Shown: positions 10,295 to 20,958, counted from the stretch's first letter. The stretch is DNA of 64,000 bases from Rugalucina vietnamica (GCA_964017185.1 OZ024874.1:35998721-36062720), one strand, 5' to 3'. Made by a program: numbers and translations. Notes: generated by a model not told the origin, from the sequence alone.

Positions 10295-10670
10295 ACTTCT
10301 TAAAAGCAAATGTTTAGTTATGGTATAGGTGGAAAGACATTGGAATGGATAAATGCTTTTTTGTGTTTCAGGCAACAAAGGGTTGTAGTTAATGGTGTTA
10401 AATCTGACTGGGCCCCTGTTGTGTCTGGTTGTGTCTGGTGTCCCTCAGGGCACCGTTCTCGGTCCATTGTTGTTCTCCTTGTACATAAATGACATACCCG
10501 TTGGCATTGACTCTCAAATCAGGCTTTTTGCTAATGACTGTGTTTGTTACCGTGAAATTAGAACAGTAGAAGATACATTGAAACTTCAGAGAAACTTTAG
10601 GGAGCTGGGCCCGAAAATGGGGCATGAGATTTCAACCTGTCAAATGCAACGTGATGCAGCTGACAACTAA
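10295..10670 (+). pseudogene. LINE-A reverse transcriptase, palm motifs B and C
   Basis: Encodes GIGGKTLEWINAFL, then VSGVPQGTVLGPLLFSLYI (motif B) in a shifted frame. A 10 bp direct repeat (TGTGTCTGGT twice at about 10421-10440) explains that frameshift. The catalytic box, normally F/YADD, reads FANDC: the first aspartate codon is AAT. The copy therefore lacks a required metal-binding residue. Confidence 0.85.
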
Positions 10671-11340
10671 GCGGATAAATAAAATTGAGGACTCGTACAC
10701 ACTCGAGGGAACGGTATTGGAAAATGTTGATAGCATTAAATATCTAGGTGTAACAATTACAAATGACCTCAAGTGGAATACCCATATCAATAATATCTGT
10801 ACTAAAGCCAACAGAACACTTGGATTCTTGAGGAGAAACTTATTTTCTTGCCCCCAAAATGTTAAAGAAGCAGCTTATAAAGGACCGGTGCGCCCAGTCC
10901 TGGAATATGGAAGTTCTGTTTGGGATCCTCATACTAAATGCCTCCAGGAGGAATTGGAAAAGGTACAGAATCGTGCCGCTAGATTTGTAACTAGGAATTA
11001 TACTTTCGAGGAAGGTAGTATGACTGGCATTCTTGAACAACTCAAATGGGAATCTCTCAAGAAAAGGAGGACGGATAATCGACTTATATTACTATACAAA
11101 GGTCTGAAGGGTAAAGCCAGAATACCTACAGATGACCTTATCCCAAAGACTAGGCGTTGTAGAAATAGCCACTCCATGGCATTTCAGCTTCCATCTGCTA
11201 GTATAGAGGCCTATAAATGTAGTTTCTTTCCCCAGATTATCAAGGACTGGAATGACCTCCCTGACTCTCTGTTTTCTACTGCTGAAATGTCAGATGATTG
11301 TGTGTCCAAGTTCGCTTCACTCGTGCGTTCAAGGGACTAA
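10624..11340 (+). pseudogene. LINE-A C-terminal region
   Basis: 238 codons open to a natural-looking stop. Starts with FQPVKCNVMQLT and continues VDSIKYLGVTITNDLKWNTH (thumb motifs), ALEKVQNRAARFV-like LEKVQNRAARFVTRNY, and a WNDLP near the end. This C-terminal domain is typical of CR1/L2/Jockey-group elements. It is the best-preserved part of the copy. Confidence 0.9.
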
Positions 11341-11425
11341 TTTCTCCCCCATCCGAACCCCCTGGTGAAATAATGTCATTTGGCGTGACACCAGTAAACT
11401 ATTCAGATTCAGATTCAGAGATATA
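11341..11425 (+). repeat. LINE-A 3-prime tail
   Basis: Short untranslated tail ending GTAAACTATTCAGATTCAGA, i.e. a few copies of a 6 bp TTCAGA unit. CR1/L2-group LINEs often end in short tandem repeats rather than poly-A. A similar sequence occurs at 54537-54571 and 63504-63539. Confidence 0.7.
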
Positions 11426-11483
11426 AACACGATATATATTATACAATTATTGACTTCAAAGAGGTAGATATATAGAGATTATC

Positions 11484-11600
11484 ATATGACAATTTTCATA
11501 TCGTACCTCGTATCAACCCGAGAATCCCGTATCAGCCCGAGACTCTCGTATCAGCCCGAGGGCTGTGGGTACGATATGAAAATTGTCATATCGTAATCTT
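11484..11600. repeat. Small foldback with CCCGAG sub-repeats
   Basis: GACAATTTTCATATCGTACC at 11487 is inverted at 11571 (GGTACGATATGAAAATTGTC). The loop carries three copies of a ~20 bp CGTATCAGCCCGAGACTC-like repeat. Non-coding. Confidence 0.7.
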
Positions 11601-11903
11601 TTTATCATATATTTTAATTCATGACCATTTTTTCCCTTTCTTTGTTTTATTTATTTTATTTTACTTTATTTTATTGTATTTTATTTTGTTTATTTTATTT
11701 ATTTATTTTGACATACCGCCAAAACGTGCAGTAGAGCGCATATTATTTCCACATTAGCACAAATCGAAAATTCATCTCGACATGACAAAATACTGTTGCC
11801 TGTGGCATAAAACCACAATCCAAACATATCTAAAATGCCTGCGGTACACTACCAAATGAACTCAATACAATAGGAGCCGAGTGCTCCGAATATAATTTTA
11901 TTA

Positions 11904-12029
11904 GCCAATCATTTGGTGATACGGCTTTTTCTCCCTAGGGATGATATGGGTCACGTGGGTATGTGAGCCAATCATTTGGTGATATGGCTTTTTCTCCCAA
12001 GGGAGTGATATGGGTTTTATCAATTTTTG
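11904..12029 (+). repeat. 63 bp tandem duplication
   Basis: GCCAATCATTTGGTGATA starts at 11904 and 11967, each followed by GGCTTTTTCTCCC and a GATATGGGT motif. The second copy has a few substitutions and an insertion. Confidence 0.75.
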
Positions 12030-12150
12030 AACGGATACGGCTTTCGAGATACTGTGCCGCGATACGTGAACGTAACTCTTGTCGGTATCGCATATGCAAA
12101 AAGAGCATGTTTTGTAGTAAATATATGATAAATCCTTTTATTATATGGCA

Positions 12151-12874
12151 AGTGATGAAATATAGAGAAATATGTATTAAATATAACCAATATTTGAAAA
12201 AGTTATATTTTCACATGTGAAAATATAAAAAATTTATATTTTCACATGTGAAAATATAAGATTTGGAAATACGCAAATTACGATTCCACCGTTTTATTTC
12301 TAATTTATACATAACTAAATTTTATAATCTATGCTATTGTTGACGCAATGAACGTTCACACACAATAGCGACGTAATGACGTGACGTAATGACGTCATTT
12401 AAGATTTTGACGTCATATGCTTTAGCGCGCAACGTTACAATGACTACATGCAATATAATAAAAAGAAAATTCAAGTTTTTGTCGTGAATATGAGTTTTAT
12501 TTCATCTCGTGAAGTGATGAAATATAGAGAAATATGTATTAAATATAACCAATATTTGAAAAAGTTATATTTTCACATGTGAAAATATAAAAAATTTATA
12601 TTTTCACATGTGAAAATATAAGATTTGGAAATACGCAAATTACGATTCCACCGTTTTATTTCTAATTTATACATAACTAAATTTTATAATCTATGCTATT
12701 GTTGACGCAATGAACGTTCACACACAATAGCGACGTAATGACGTGACGTAATGACGTCATTTAAGATTTTGACGTCATATGCTTTAGCGCGCAACGTTAC
12801 AATGACTACATGCAATATAATAAAAAGAAAATTCAAGTTTTTGTCGTGAATATGAGTTTTATTTCATCTCGTGA
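12151..12874 (+). repeat. 362 bp tandem duplication
   Basis: Copies 12151-12512 and 12513-12874 start AGTGATGAAATATAGAGAAA and appear identical along their length, including TATTTTCACATGTGAAAATA hairpins and a GTAATGACGTGACGTAATGA stretch. A diverged third copy lies at 29140-29500. The unit has no coding capacity. Confidence 0.9.
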
Positions 12875-12979
12875 AGTGAAAAATTATATATTTCATGAGT
12901 GCCGAAGGCACTCATAAAACATAAAAAATTTCACTTCATTCAATGAAATAAAACTCATATTCAAGACAAAAACTTGAAT
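12831..12979. repeat. Palindromic end of the 362 bp element
   Basis: ATTCAAGTTTTTGTCGTGAA at 12831 is mirrored by the sequence ending AAAACTTGAAT at 12979, with arms of ~70 bp round the centre GAGTGCCGAAGGCACTC. The copy at 29450-29605 has the same design. The CCGAAGGC centre recalls that of the 14401-14693 MITE, so the two may belong to one superfamily. Confidence 0.75.
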
Positions 12980-13343
12980 ATCCTCTACATATCTACCGAA
13001 ATTGAAGTCCATAACTGTTTTGTTATATGACTTTTCAAGTGTTTTAATGTTTATCTTATAACAAATAAACAAACAAAATCATATCAGATGTTAAGTATTA
13101 AAGGCTAGATAATGAGGAACAATTGATTATGCTTGAAAGATAATTTTGTTAGTTCTTAATAAAACATATGTTATGGGTACTCCTAAGAAACACCATGATG
13201 AGGCAATTCCAATGGGTACCAACAACATAGGTTCTTATGACAAATAAACAAAATTATCCCTTAATTATAACCAAATACACCTCATTATCTAGTGCTTTGT
13301 TTTTGACAGAGAAAATGAGAAATGAAAACCTGAAATGAGTTCA
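12980..13343. other. Non-coding interval
   Basis: AT-rich sequence between elements; no gene or shared repeat seen. Confidence 0.4.
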
Positions 13344-13372
13344 TACGTGGGGTGATCGGAAAGTACGTATAA

Positions 13373-13972
13373 AGCCTAGTTTAGACGGTGTGCTTTTACA
13401 TATATGCTTTTGTGCATATGTGCTAAGCATACCGTCTAAATTGAGATTTTTACTGCTATGCTTTAGCACATCTGCTAAGCATACGGAATAGAACTTGCTC
13501 TATCCTTATGCTAAAAAGCATACGCTTTTGGCCAATCAACAGAGAGTTCAATGGGGTTAATTGCTTTTTCAACCTCAGCAAGACCTGATAATGCCACAGA
13601 GGTATAATTAGTGTACCTGTCTTTGAAGAATTTTACATTTGTACATGTATGTTTACTTTGTTCAATAATGAGTTCTAATAAAAAACTAATGAGCCAGAAT
13701 TAAAATGACAGAAGAACAGACATTTAAAATAAAAATATACGCTGCCACTGCTCATAAGCATGTGCAATAAACAACATGCAAATTGGAACCATGAACATGT
13801 CCTCAGTCTCCATTCTTGTTTTGCAACACAGACAATTATAAATATCCAGGTAAATGGAGGGAAAATCAGAACATATGTGCTCTCAGCATACTGTGTAAAC
13901 GGAAAAGCATATGTGCTTTTTTAGCATATATGCTTTAGCACAGATGCTAAAGCATACCATGTAAATAGGCCT
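13373..13972. mobile_element. 600 bp nested TIR element
   Basis: Ends AGCCTAGTTTAGACGGTGTG and, inverted, AGGCCTATTTACATGGTATG (22 bp, 15 matching). TAA flanks it at 13370-13372 and 13973-13975. Removing it restores GTATAAAAATGTTG, exactly as in the related element at 15715. The subterminal regions are packed with TATGCTTTAGCACA-like motifs in both orientations, as expected of transposase-binding sites. No coding frame. Superfamily unassigned. Confidence 0.75.
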
Positions 13973-14400
13973 TAAAAATGTTGCCTTTACTTCATCTTTT
14001 GTTATTTCGAGATGAAATTCCATCAAATAATGCAGCAATATATATGCAATTAATCCATTGCAATAACGCATGCATAAAACGCGCACGTGCGTTGCAGCTG
14101 TCGTTATGGAAACACCGCCTAACATTATGAGGCGCAACGTAACGTCGAATTTTTATTTTTATTTCAAAATACTTGTCAGTTCAAAGTATTGTAACACCCG
14201 TTTTGATTGCGTATGCCCACATTTTACTTAATACTCATTAACTGCAACGTACACGGCTTATATTTGTAAAGTTACGAGGTTATTTATCGAATGGATTTGT
14301 CTGTAGAGTCTTGCAAATACCGACTGTGTCAAATAGACAAAACTGTTAAGATTTTCGAAAATGTTGCATTTTCGGGAAGTCATTATTTTAAAAGTATTTA

Positions 14401-14693
14401 TCATATGACGTCGCCGTGTTCCAGTGGATAACGTCATGTCATAAAAATCGTATGACCACACGTGTAATAACACTTTTGCGGGAATACGTAACGTCATTGA
14501 CGACGTCCGTAACAACAAGATAAATTTTCATTGAAAATATGTCCACTTCGAAGGCGATGAAATCCTATTTTAAAAGTCATATGATAAAACGAATCTTACA
14601 CTCGTGGTCATTTCATATGAAATTTATTAAACTCGCCGAAGGCTCGTTTAATAAATTTCATATGAAATGACCACTCGTGTAAGATCCTCTATA
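14401..14693 (+). mobile_element. Palindromic MITE, intact nested copy
   Basis: Absent from the corresponding place in the copy at 15715, so it is an insertion. TATTTA occurs at 14395-14400 and 14694-14699, a candidate 6 bp target duplication. A ~89 bp palindrome (14595-14683) centred on CTCGCCGAAGGCTCG has arms matching essentially throughout. The left half holds CGTGTTCCAGTGGATAACGT and CpG-rich ACGTAACGTCATTGACG. Confidence 0.75.
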
Positions 14694-15478
14694 TATTTAA
14701 TGCAAGCTCGAAATATATCTATTCTTGACATTGTCTCTACTACTTATAGTTTATGCCAGTCTTTTATCATTTCGTTAAACATCGGCCAGAAAGCAAGGTA
14801 TTGAATTTATGTTTACAAAATGAAATCGACGTTTTTGCATATTTTACGCTAACCTGTTGCATTCAATTTCACCGTATTAGTAGATAAAGCATCAGAATGC
14901 CGCACGTTTTCGAAAAATGGTCAAATAATGTTAGAAAATTAGTTTCCATAAAAAAATGTCGACCAACTTTCCCAACCTCACCAAATACACTAACAAAGTC
15001 AACCCAGGGGTACAGGTGCGGCGGGTCACGTGAAGTGACGTCATTACGCTGCCTCGTGCATGAACGTCTGACGTCATTGTTTTAAAATGAGAATGGCATT
15101 TAAATACAAAAGGACAAATGTTTATTCGGACTAAATTTCATATCAATCGGTTGACGCAAACTTATTTAACAGCATTTTTATACGTACTTTCCGATCACCC
15201 CTCGTAGTTATTTATAGCTGACTGGCAGGTTTTAAACACATACGCCCATGTTGATTTCATGCTGGTGCTATTTTTGGGTACTCAGGAGCGTAATATAGAT
15301 TTTGGAGGTTAATAGAAAACCTGTCAAAATAATTATATTCATCAGTTTGGTCTGGTTTCAGAGAAATATAAGGATTTATTAATACTGAATGAGCCAATCA
15401 GGAGACAGGAATTCCTTCAGTCATATAACAAATATATATATCGTTGTCCAGCTAAAATCGTTGATACAGAAAACGTCT

Positions 15479-15715
15479 TCTGATCGTTCCAAGGCGATTC
15501 TTCTGTTGTGGTTCCATTTGTTTTATGTTTTGGAATCGAATTTTTGTGCTCACGTTTGAACCTTATATACGTTTTCATATTTTTATTTAAGTTCGGGTAA
15601 CTTGTGTACGTTTTCATATTTTTTTTTATTTTTAAAAGTTCGGGTAAGCCGAGCGAGCAGCTACATGTATTTGGAAATAACTGCTCGCTCGGCTTACGAT
15701 ATGTTTACTAAGTAC
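15479..15715 (+). repeat. ~290 bp repeat family, diverged copy
   Basis: Starts TGATCGTTCCAAGGCGATTC and retains GTTTTCATATTTTTATTTAA and the GGCTTACGATATGTTTA segment. A short internal stretch (CGTTTTCATATTTTT) is duplicated, and the right third is lost at the junction with the mariner-like element. Confidence 0.65.
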
Positions 15716-17172
15716 GTGGGGTGATCGGAAAGTACGTATAAAAATGTTGTCATTTCTTTAGCTTTTGTTATTTCGAAATGAAATTTCATCACATAATATT
15801 TACATTTTTATTGCAGTTACCCTAGATGAAAGTAATTTTCTTGATGTTCTTCATTTCCCAATGAAAAACATTAAGATCTAGAGGACACGCCTATGGGCGG
15901 GGATACGTCAAAACAAGTGACGTTGTTTGTTTACTTTTGTTGGCGTGACGTCGGCCGCGTACCGCCATGACGTTAAGCGCGAAATTTGACGTTTTGGCTG
16001 TTCCAAAATTACGTTAAGTCGGATTTAATGTCAAATAACATGAAAATGTGCGATGATATGTGCAATCAAAAATCTGATGCTCGATTGATATTGTAAAATG
16101 TAAATATAAGTATTGAAATTCAGATTTTAGCTGTCACTGGATGATGAAAAACATTAGTTGTTTTAATGTCTCCGAGAAGCCCGAATCACAGACATTAAAA
16201 CAGTTTTTCATCATCCAGTGAAAGCTAAAATCTGAATTTCAATGCTTAAATGCAGCAACATATATGCACTTATTCCATTGCAAACATAAGCCGTGTACTG
16301 TAGTTAATAAGTATTAAATAAAATGTGGACATACGCAATAAAAACAATACTTTGAACTAAGATGCATTTTGAAATTAATAAGAATAAAGCTACGACGTTA
16401 CGTTGCGCCGCATAACGTTGAGCGGTGTTTCCATAACGACAGCTGCAACGCACGTGTGCGTATTATGAAATCCTCGCAAGCAGTGTACGTTGTAGTTAAT
16501 AAGTATTAATGTGGACATACGCAATCAAAACGGCTGTTACAATAAGTTCCGAGGATTTTTATCGAATGGATTTGTCTCTAGAGTCTTGCAACTAAATACC
16601 GACTCTATCAAATAGACAGAACTGTTAAGATTTTCGACAATGCTGCTTTTTTGCCAAGTGATTTTTTAAAAGTATATATTTTACTGCAAGCTCGAAACTT
16701 TTTTATTCTTGACATAGTCTCTACTAATTATAATTTATGTCAGTCCTTTTATCATTTCGTTAAACAACGGCCAGAAAACAAAGTATTGAATTTAAGTTTA
16801 CAAAATGAAATCGACGTTCTGGTATATTTTATGCTAACCTGTTGAATTAAATTTCACCTTATTAGTAGATAAAGCATCAGAATGCCGCATGTTTTCGAAA
16901 AATGGCCAATTAATGTTAGAAATTATTTTTCATTTAAAAAATGTCGACCAACTTTCCCTAACCCTAAAACACACTAACAAAGTCAACCCAGGAGTACAGG
17001 TGCACCGGGTCACGTGAAGTGACGTCATTACGCTGTCTCGTGCATGAACGCTGTTGTTTTAAAATGACAACAGCACTTAATTACAGAAGGATTAATGTTT
17101 ATTCGTACTAAATTTCATATCAATCTATTGAGGTAAACGTATTTTACAGCATTTTATACGTATTTTCCTATC
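15715..17172. mobile_element. Mariner-like non-autonomous element, copy 2
   Basis: The left end CGTGGGGTGATCGGAAAGTA is the same as at 13346 and is preceded by TA. The right end near 17155-17172 (TTTATACGTATTTTCC) is decayed. The interior matches copy 1 except for an added block at about 15830-16250 and for 16275-16465, which lies in inverted orientation relative to copy 1 (14060-14260). Confidence 0.65.
16113..16245. repeat. Inverted repeat with ~55 bp arms
   Basis: TTGAAATTCAGATTTTAGCT (16113) is mirrored by AGCTAAAATCTGAATTTCAA (ending near 16243). The arms include GGATGATGAAAAAC and TTTTAATGTCT, and the loop contains GAAGCCCGAATC. Part of the extra block present only in mariner-like copy 2. 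Confidence 0.75.
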
Positions 17173-17184
17173 TAATTTACTTTT

Positions 17185-17270
17185 TCCTACCTCGGTTTTT
17201 GGAGTGGTAATTTCTTTCTGTTTGTGCCTTTTCCTGATCATTGCCTACTTGTACCTTTTTCTTCTTTCTA
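17185..17270 (+). repeat. ~290 bp repeat family, 3-prime end only
   Basis: CCTACCTCGGTTTTTGGAGT followed by GATCATTGCCTACTTGTACC matches the right third of the family. It may be the right third lost from the 15479 copy, split off by insertion of the mariner-like element at 15715; the order and orientation fit. Confidence 0.65.
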
Positions 17271-18535
17271 AAACGGATTTACAGGTTTTAGCAACGGTTT
17301 TTACAACATCTACACGTATAAATTAAACACAATTTTCTCATCATCGTTTAAAAGGTTAAATTGAGGATAGAAATGTGTATTTTCATTGGACATTTCAAGC
17401 TGCATGTCTTCATATAGCAGACAATGTAATAAAAATGGTTTTCAGATTCTACAGAATCACGACAGTTAAAACATGTTCTTTGGTTCACCGCCAATGTTCA
17501 CGACGACCCGTTTCTAGTCGCAGGAGCCCAGCACGAAACTTTGCCAAAGCACTACGCCAAGACAATAGCTTTTTCAGTATTACTTATGACTCTGATTCAA
17601 AGTTTTGTTTGAAAGTTCTTTGAAAGTTCTTTATACGTTTAAAATTTATTATGGCCTTCTTGCGCGATTAAGTTCATTCTTCCATGACTGTATATAATGC
17701 ACGTATGATATGCATTTTCACAGGTTAATATAACGTTTTTCAAATCATGTTGAGTACCATCCAAGAAATGTGTACAATTTATATTATCCAAGTGTTTCTT
17801 TAGTCTGTAATTCCACTTTTAGGTCCATTCATATACGGGGCAAATGATAAAAAATGGTACTTCAAAAATAAAACCTTTAAAACGTATTGGTTCGGGAAAT
17901 GTATTTGAAGCCTACACTAAGACAGTACTTTTAAAAATCTTTAATAAAGAGGTAATTTTCTATGGAATTCGTGAACGTGTTCCCGGAGGCACAAATGCAG
18001 AGAAAACCACTGTCTTGGAAATAACTCGAGAATCAGATCAGTCCCTACATTCCCACTTACAGGATTTGAAGAGGTCGATCTGGGATCTTCGCTGCTAAAG
18101 TTTATTTGAATAAAATCCGTTAAAGGGAGAAAAGTGAAAAAGTCTAACTTGGAAGCGAAAGAAAAGTGCATTCCATTTACGCGTGGAATCATAAAGTCAC
18201 GTGGATTCCCCACACTGAGCATTATACTTTCGTGATTCATGGAAACTGAAAATCAAATTTTATGTCATAAGGTCGATTTCTATCCGGAAAGGCTCATTTA
18301 TATAGCGAAGAAAAAAAGAGAAAAAAGAAATTCTGAACGGGTGTGTAAGATCAGAATTATTTAGCGAAACTACAGGGTAACGTTTTACCGGTGTTGGGAC
18401 CGCTCCACCATCCGCAACGTTGGACAGGGTGATAGTACTATTGAGTACATGTATTGATGTATTACTACGCGGTGTAAAGTTGTGGTTATTTTATTGAAGA
18501 CGAATTTCATTGTTTTATAAATTACTAAGCTTTAA
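17271..18535. other. Non-coding interval
   Basis: No recognisable gene. Frames of 82-99 codons occur on both strands at 17375-17623 and 17844-18240, but their products have no recognisable motifs. LINE-B may extend leftwards into this region as untranslated leader; no boundary is visible. Confidence 0.35.
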
Positions 18536-18570
18536 TTGCAACTATATTTTCGTGTCAGAAAGACAGTTGT

Positions 18571-19025
18571 GATGAGTGTATCTTCAGGAAAACGGAAAAC
18601 CGAGGAGGATTTGGTTGATTCTGTGAAAAAAGTAAAACAAAGTGGAAACGTTGAAACAAAGGACTCAAACCAAAACAATATGGCGTCGACCTCAAGGGGA
18701 CTATGTTTGTGCCTCCAGGTATAAAATTACTCTTCTCCAACCTCTCGCATGACATTCAATCTTCCCACGATAAACTCTCAAAGCGATTAGATTCATTAGG
18801 GGAAGATTTGCAAGGCAAAATCAAGGAACTAGTTTCTGTGGCTATAAAGGCGGATAAGCTTCGGACTGAGTACAGTGTTGAGATAAACTCACTGAAATCG
18901 AAGGTAGCCAACCTATAAAAGTCGTATGCCGAAGTAGTGAGAGATAACGGTATGTCAAATGCGGCGGCCTTTGAAGAACGCAAGAAGCGTATCGTAAGGG
19001 GAATTCCATGTGGTTGAACTGAGAC
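18571..19025 (+). pseudogene. LINE-B ORF1, N-terminal part
   Basis: First frame: MSVSSGKRKTEEDLVDSVKK, basic and lysine-rich. After a frameshift near 18705 the sense continues with FVPPGIKLLFSNLSHDIQSS and a heptad-like acidic/basic helix (KLSKRLDSLGEDLQGKIKEL, YSVEINSLKSKVANL), suggesting a coiled coil of about 60 residues. After a stop at 18916 it reads SYAEVVRDNGMSNAAAFEER, similar to the linker before the RNA-binding domain of LINE ORF1 proteins. It breaks off at the 19026 insertion. Confidence 0.65.
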
Positions 19026-19397
19026 TGCCTAACGGCTATATTCTCTTCCGCCACTCAAACTCAAACTCAAACTCAACTCGCGAGAGTATGGTTGGAGTAT
19101 GAGTCGAGTGGGATTAACTTGAGTGTGAGTGGAGTATAGATTTGGTATGCACAACAGTCACTCGACCCTCACTCACAGGAGTGTCAAGTTGTCCTATTAA
19201 AACAAAGAAATTTGACATCTTATGGTCATTTGATCTTATTTATTCTATGTAACATCAAATAAGCAGTAAAGACTTTGACTAGACACCGCATCTTGTGGTG
19301 AGTTGTTATAATTTTTCGATGTGCACGCTTGGTATCGTATTTACTCATACTCATTCCTTTTTATTGTTTTTGTTTGCTCGTTTAGTTTTTCTGTGTT

Positions 19398-19430
<33 letters not shown>

Positions 19431-19480
19431 TTGTTTGTTTATTTGTCTTTCTGTTCTGTGTTGCCCTCTCCTTCTTTCTT

Positions 19481-19538
<58 letters not shown>

Positions 19539-20022
19539 GGGATGGGTGTGCGTGGGGGTGAGTCTGTGACAGCGATATCTAGCGTAAAGACACAAACATG
19601 TCTGCATTTTGCTGTAAAATGTTGACCACCCACTAAAATATGGATCATCACTTTTCATGTTCTAAATAGTCGTAAATGACATGCCTTGAGAAAATTGAAA
19701 TTTGTTCTGGAATTCGCGACCCCTCTCAATGTACGATTTGTCCCAACCATGAAGCTTCGTCCATGCGATGTATGTAAACTGCTATCATTGGCTGTCTTCG
19801 AAGAAAATATGGAAAAAATGGGTCCAAACATTTTCGAGTAGCGCTCGAGTGAGGTGTCACCTACACTCAGCGTTTACTCGAAATTCGAGTTGAGTACGAG
19901 TGTGAGTGGGACATGTGCATACCAAATCGAACAGTTATGTGCTCACACGAGTGACTGATCAGATTATCTTAATGAGTTTGAGTGGAGTATGCCTTGAGTG
20001 TAGGTTGAGAATACAGCCGTAA
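19026..20022. mobile_element. ~1 kb inverted-repeat element inside LINE-B ORF1
   Basis: The left end around TAACGGCTATATTCTC is mirrored by GAGAATACAGCCGTAA at the right end. A second inverted pair inside reads GATTTGGTATGCAC (about 19139) and GTGCATACCAAATC (about 19914). The subterminal parts are rich in ACTCAAACTC, CTCGAGT and GAGTGTGAGTG motifs. It separates two halves of the LINE-B ORF1. No coding frame apart from microsatellite readthrough. The target duplication is not clear (GAGAC/GAGTC nearby). Confidence 0.65.
19397..19535 (+). repeat. (CT)n microsatellites
   Basis: Two CT tracts, about 19397-19428 and 19485-19535, separated by a T-rich spacer. All serine/leucine or arginine/glutamate frames across this stretch are artefacts. 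Confidence 0.95.
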
Positions 20023-20037
20023 GAGTCACAGGACAAT

Positions 20038-20373
20038 GTGATGGCCCTTGTTCGAGATGGGTGTAAGCTGTCTGATGTCAAGGTCACTCGGACAGAAAGG
20101 AAATTCTCAAGGGGCAAAAAACCGGGACCTATTATTGCTACAATTGAGACTTTTGAGCAGAAGCAAAAACTGATGAAAACCAAAAATGCCCTGAAAATGT
20201 TGACAAGTATAAAAAGTATATACATTGAAAATGATTATGCCCCCGAGACACGCAGCACAGACTCAAACTTGCGTACGATTTTGAAAGAAATCGGCAAAAA
20301 TAAACAGTATCATGTTGCGGGAGGGAAGATATTTTCAGTCAGACAGGATAACGGTAATAACGGTCGCGATTAG
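20038..20373 (+). pseudogene. LINE-B ORF1, C-terminal part
   Basis: 111 codons: VRDGCKLSDVKVTRTERKFS, KKPGPIIATIETFEQKQKLM, LKMLTSIKSIYIENDYAPET, then SNLRTILKEIG and GGKIFSVRQDN. The basic strand-helix pattern and final short segment resemble the RNA-binding and C-terminal domains of LINE ORF1 proteins. This is inference from the residue pattern. Confidence 0.55.
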
Positions 20374-20413
20374 GTTTGTGTGCGCCTGGGCTGTCGTTGG
20401 TCGTTGAAAGACA

Positions 20414-20879
20414 ATGAAAATAAACTTTTTCAAGAGCAAACTGTTATACAATTGTTATGTATTTTGTGTCGTCGAGACTTTTTTGAAAAATAAGGAGGTC
20501 CTACAGGTGGAGGGATACACGTTTATTTGTCATAATAGGGGACATCTTCATAAAAAAGCGAAACGGGGTTCTGGGGGGCGTGGGCGTGTTTGTGCGTAAC
20601 ACCTTATTGAACATATTCAACGTTACAGTTCTCGATGATTCTGTTGAAGACATTTTATGGATTAAACTCTTGCATCTAGAAAATGTTCAGTCAGAAAACA
20701 TAGTTTTATGTGTCGCATATCTTCCCCCCTCTGATTCTGTACGCAACAATGACCCTGACGCTTTCTATACTGTTCACTGCTTGAACAGGTATATACCTTT
20801 GAAAACGAGGGAAAACTGTTCGTTTGCGGTGACTTTAACTCTCGAGTTGGAGATGATAGTGACTATATCGAGGGCGTAG
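20414..20879 (+). pseudogene. LINE-B endonuclease, N-terminal part
   Basis: Reads SKLLYNCYVFCVVETFLKNK (the glutamate of VETF is the expected catalytic residue), VEGYTFICHNR and then, after a frameshift near 20575, GVGVFVRNTLLN, EDILWIKL and VLCVAYLPPSDS. The segment between the N-x-R motif and VVET is shortened. Another frameshift follows before GDFNSRVGDDSDYIEGVDD, which can be read near 20830-20883. Confidence 0.75.
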
Positions 20880-20958
20880 ATGATGTGAAAAGTCGAAATA
20901 TTAATGGATTACACCTCTAATGGGAATGGTGACCTACTGATATATTTTATCGTGGACT

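Larger units (their letters stand above)
7015..11425 (+). mobile_element. LINE-A: CR1/L2-like non-LTR retrotransposon, inactive
   Basis: Order: ~290 bp leader, PHD-finger module (tandemly duplicated), apurinic/apyrimidinic-type endonuclease, reverse transcriptase, C-terminal region, and a short TTCAGA-repeat tail. Motifs seen include ETKID, SWYRPP, LGDFNF and SDHDIVS for the endonuclease, and FILDFEKAFDT, GVPQGTVLGPLLF and IKYLGVTI for the RT. A PHD finger ahead of the endonuclease and a microsatellite-like 3-prime end are consistent with the CR1/L2 group; the exact clade is not assigned. Frameshifts, stops, an insertion and a mutated catalytic box make it a dead copy. Confidence 0.9.
13346..15204. 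mobile_element. Mariner-like non-autonomous element, copy 1 (with nested insertions)
   Basis: Terminal inverted repeats CGTGGGGTGATCGGAAAGTA (13346) and TACTTTCCGATCACCCCTCG (ending 15204) extend over ~28 bp and are flanked by TA on both sides (13344-13345, 15205-15206). A TA target duplication and this type of TIR fit Tc1/mariner. No transposase frame is visible. Two other elements are nested inside (13373-13972 and 14401-14693). Without them the copy is ~0.95 kb and lines up with the element at 15715. Confidence 0.7.

Noticed and set aside
17375-18240. Possible genes (82-99 codons on both strands)
   Set aside because: Overlapping frames on opposite strands, no motifs, no start or splice support.
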